Translations under genes and position numbers: made by a program | Notes under the pieces: model-generated | Database searches by the model: none | Seen by the model: the letters and a program-made list of their open reading frames with translations, nothing else | Told to the model about the DNA's origin: nothing | From: JBNJEM01 sp051745935 | GTDB taxonomy: Bacteria > Planctomycetota > Planctomycetia > Pirellulales > Pirellulaceae | DNA: 16,673 nucleotides | Direction: 5' to 3' | Assembly (NCBI GenBank): GCA_051745935.1 | Contig: JBNJEM010000089.1 | Coordinates: forward strand, 1 to 16,673 | Part shown: in pieces, positions 15,233 to 16,673 of the stretch | Layout of the letters: each line of letters starts with the position of its first letter | How positions within the stretch are numbered: position 1 is the stretch's first letter

Positions 15233-15631
15233 CTATTCTTGTAACGCTCTTACAATGGGACATCCTTCGAGGCCGCCTTCACGTTCGCAGGCTCTGGTCA
15301 GCCTGGCCAGCGCCTGCTTCATCCGTTTAAGAGCAGCGATTCGGGCCTCAATGTCCGCGATTTTCTCTTGAGCCCGTTGATGCACGGCTCCGCAGGTGAC
15401 GGACGGATCGAGCCGAAGTTCCAGGAGCTCCTTGATCTCCTTGAGCGTGAAACCCAACTCTTTGGCTCGGCGGATGAACCGCAGTCGCTCCACCACGGCC
15501 GGATCGTATTGCCGGTAGCCCGACTGGCGGCGAGGCGGTTCTTCGATCAATCCTTCTCGTTCGTAGAAACGAACCGTCTCAACACCTACCCCCGCCTGAC
15601 GAGCAACCTTTCCGATTGTCAGTGCGCTCAT
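15233..15631 (-). CDS. MerR-family metal-responsive regulator
   Basis: 132 residues from the ATG at 15631 (AAAGG 7 nt upstream; a TTG at 15661 is less likely because it lies beside the -10). The winged helix-turn-helix is clear: LTIGKVARQAGVGVETVRFY, YEREGLIEEPPR, GYRQYDPAVVERL, AKELGFTLKEIKELL. A long dimerisation helix follows (AQEKIADIEARIAALKRMKQ). The three effector cysteines are C80, C115 and C124, spaced 35 and 9. That spacing equals MerR (C82/C117/C126) and PbrR-type sensors and differs from ZntR (35 and 10) and CadR (35 and 7), so Pb, Hg or Cd are more likely inducers than Zn; this is inference. It is the first gene of the operon and probably controls itself and the ATPase through the dyad at 15671-15692. 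Confidence 0.92.
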   Translation of the reverse strand: MSALTIGKVARQAGVGVETVRFYEREGLIEEPPRRQSGYRQYDPAVVERLRFIRRAKELGFTLKEIKELLELRLDPSVTCGAVHQRAQEKIADIEARIAALKRMKQALARLTRACEREGGLEGCPIVRALQE

Positions 15632-15663
15632 CGCTCGGCCTTTGTTCTCAATGCCCGTCAAAA

Positions 15664-15695
15664 ATTATATACCCCGTACCATACTACGGGGTCAA
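15664..15695 (-). promoter_or_regulatory. MerR-type promoter and operator of the merR-cadA operon
   Basis: On the minus strand TTGACC (-35, 15690-15695) and TATAAT (-10, 15664-15669) are 20 bp apart, the over-long spacer characteristic of MerR-activated promoters. The spacer holds a perfect dyad, ACCCCGTA and TACGGGGT separated by 6 bp (15671-15692). The start of transcription should be near 15656, about 25 nt before the ATG. The regulator would bind the dyad and, with metal, twist the DNA to realign the two hexamers. Confidence 0.9.
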
Positions 15696-15742
15696 GGGTT
15701 ATACGGAAAGACGTCGGCAAGCTGCATCCGGGCGCTGCCCGC

Positions 15743-15905
15743 GGTGGTTCACGCTCGCCGCTACACGGCCTGGACACGCAAGGCCCGCATGGATGCCACG
15801 GGCTTGTCCCGTGGTGGTTCACGCTCGCCGCTACACGGCCTGGACACGCAAGGCCCGCATGGATGCCACGGGCTTGTCCCGTGGTGGTTCACGCTCGCCG
15901 CTACA
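15743..15905 (+). repeat. 70-bp tandem repeat, 2 full units plus a 23-bp partial
   Basis: Units at 15743-15812 and 15813-15882, then the first 23 bp again at 15883-15905. Each unit begins GGTGGTTCACGCTCGCCGCT and includes a perfect hairpin CCACGGG-CTTGT-CCCGTGG (15796-15814, 15866-15884). The two full units are identical. Confidence 0.95.
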
Positions 15906-15956
15906 AACCGGTCAGACACGCCACTCCTCGTCGCCGGTAGCGTGGAACGTAACGGA

Positions 15957-15975
15957 CCACGGGACAAGCCCGTGG
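15957..15975 (-). repeat. REP-like hairpin, inverted copy of the 70-bp-unit hairpin
   Basis: CCACGGG-ACAAG-CCCGTGG is the exact reverse complement of the hairpins at 15796 and 15866. Together they form a REP-style inverted pair. Confidence 0.85.
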
Positions 15976-16201
15976 CATTTGCACCTTGAAAAGCCTTCCT
16001 TCAAGCTGTGCAACGGACGTGCGAACGTCCGGGGACATCAGTCTTCCGCCCGTGTTTTACAGCCCGTAAGAAAACCTGGCTTGCGCTTCGAAAAATCCCT
16101 GAATAAACACGAGGCCTGCACGGTGTCGGTATGGGTTCTTATGCCACGGCGGGGTCTGCTTCAACCACGGAAGACACAGGCTTGCGAGACATCATAGTTC
16201 A

Positions 16202-16266
16202 CCCGTGTTGATCAGTCTTCCGCCTAACTTCATCATTCGACATTCCTTGCTCGATATTCGATATTC
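16202..16266 (-). repeat. Dispersed element B, inverted copy 3
   Basis: Reverse complement of 12239-12303 with a few mismatches; shared tracts include CGCCTAACTTCATCATTCGA and TTCCTTGCTCGATATTCGAT. It lies just outside the metal-resistance operon, so inverted copies of element B flank that operon. Confidence 0.85.
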
Positions 16267-16409
16267 CCGCCGGGCCTTCCGTGGTTACCAACAACTTCCG
16301 TGCACTCTCAGGTCTTGGCAGCCTAAGAACCCATAACAAAACCATGCCGATTTCCCGTCATCCAAGGGGCTTTGGAAGCAAGAGCTCGATTTTGTTACGG
16401 GCTGTTATC

Positions 16410-16508
16410 CTTCAGGCGGTTGGATTTTTCCGGCTTGAAAGCTGCCCGACGCAGGCCGCCCTCCCGTTGGTCGGACTCGCGGCGGACAAAGTCATCCGCG
16501 ACCGGTAT
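16410..16508 (+). repeat. Dispersed ~100-bp repeat A, copy 2
   Basis: Matches 5266-5363 in the same orientation. It ends in CCGGTATAATAA, a good -10 (TATAAT 16506-16511) with CGGACA (16483-16488) 17 bp upstream, so this copy may work as a promoter reading off the right edge. Confidence 0.75.
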
Positions 16509-16673
16509 AATAAATGACTCACCGGGCACGGGAATTGCTACGGCTGATCATGAGTGCGATACGCCGGGAGGACCCATTGTCGATTTCGACGGCCTGCGAC
16601 GGTGGCTGCCACCATGAGGCGCCGTGGGGCATTGGAGGGGTATCCGCCAGCGGTACCACGATGTGACGGCACG

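Larger units (their letters stand above)
15976..16673. other. Gene-poor right end
   Basis: No convincing gene. It holds ACCACGGAAGACACAGG-type intergenic sequence, element B (inverted), and repeat A. A 49-codon frame begins with ATG at 16514, just past the TATAAT, and ends at TGA near 16663; it has no ribosome site and resembles nothing I know. Confidence 0.4.

Noticed and set aside
15743..15905. Possible CRISPR array
   Set aside because: The 70-bp units are contiguous and identical, with no unique spacers and no cas genes.
16514..16663. 49-codon frame directly after the TATAAT at the right end
   Set aside because: The ATG is only 3 nt past the -10 hexamer, probably upstream of the transcription start, and there is no ribosome site.

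Overview
The window looks like a chromosomal accessory region from a Planctomycetota bacterium, most likely of the Pirellulales type. The basis is a BBP7-like outer-membrane beta-barrel protein, a secreted protein with a C-terminal PEP-CTERM sorting signal, a beta-helix/LamG protein paired with a secreted esterase, a large secreted CxxCH cytochrome, and many short hairpin-forming intergenic repeats. This is family-level inference; no marker gene such as rRNA is present.

Layout. (1) 1-3471, minus strand: a tightly coupled pair, a truncated-looking beta-helix/LamG protein followed by a secreted alpha/beta-hydrolase that runs off the left edge. (2) 3590-4306, plus strand: a MazEF-type toxin-antitoxin pair with an intact ribbon-helix-helix antitoxin and a MazF cut off at about 69 residues, where it runs into the 3' end of a convergent PEP-CTERM gene (4107-4826, minus). 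(3) 4827-6101: about 1.3 kb without a convincing gene, carrying REP-like hairpins and one copy of a ~100-bp dispersed repeat. (4) 6102-7211, minus: the BBP7-like protein; then a 70-residue membrane protein (7569-7781, plus). (5) 7916-10531: a zone of decay. On the minus strand are a chimera of RpiB-like and transaldolase pieces, an intact secreted protein with a CMMCGC motif, and a YeeE/YedE fragment. Divergent to these is a chimera of a ferredoxin-reductase piece and an NDH-like flavoprotein piece, with an internal 87-bp duplication and a TGA in place of a likely Trp codon. (6) 10638-12216, plus: an intact di-heme cytochrome-c-peroxidase-like protein behind a near-consensus sigma-54 promoter; its 3' end is duplicated in tandem (231-bp unit). 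(7) 13038-15695, minus: a complete heavy-metal resistance operon, MerR-family regulator then a Zn/Cd/Pb-type P1B ATPase, with a textbook MerR-type promoter (20-bp spacer, perfect 8-bp dyad). (8) 15743-16673: 70-bp tandem repeats, more hairpins, and second or third copies of the dispersed repeats.

Functional picture. The clearest working module is the metal-efflux operon. YeeE/YedE and NDH/SQR-like flavoproteins often sit with sulfur-metabolism genes, so the remnants in region 5 may derive from a sulfur/redox locus that has collapsed. No complete new defence or biosynthetic system is evident. The most unusual feature is the density of gene-gene chimeras and tandem duplications (units of 12, 70, 87 and 231 bp), which points to repeated short-homology recombination or replication slippage here.
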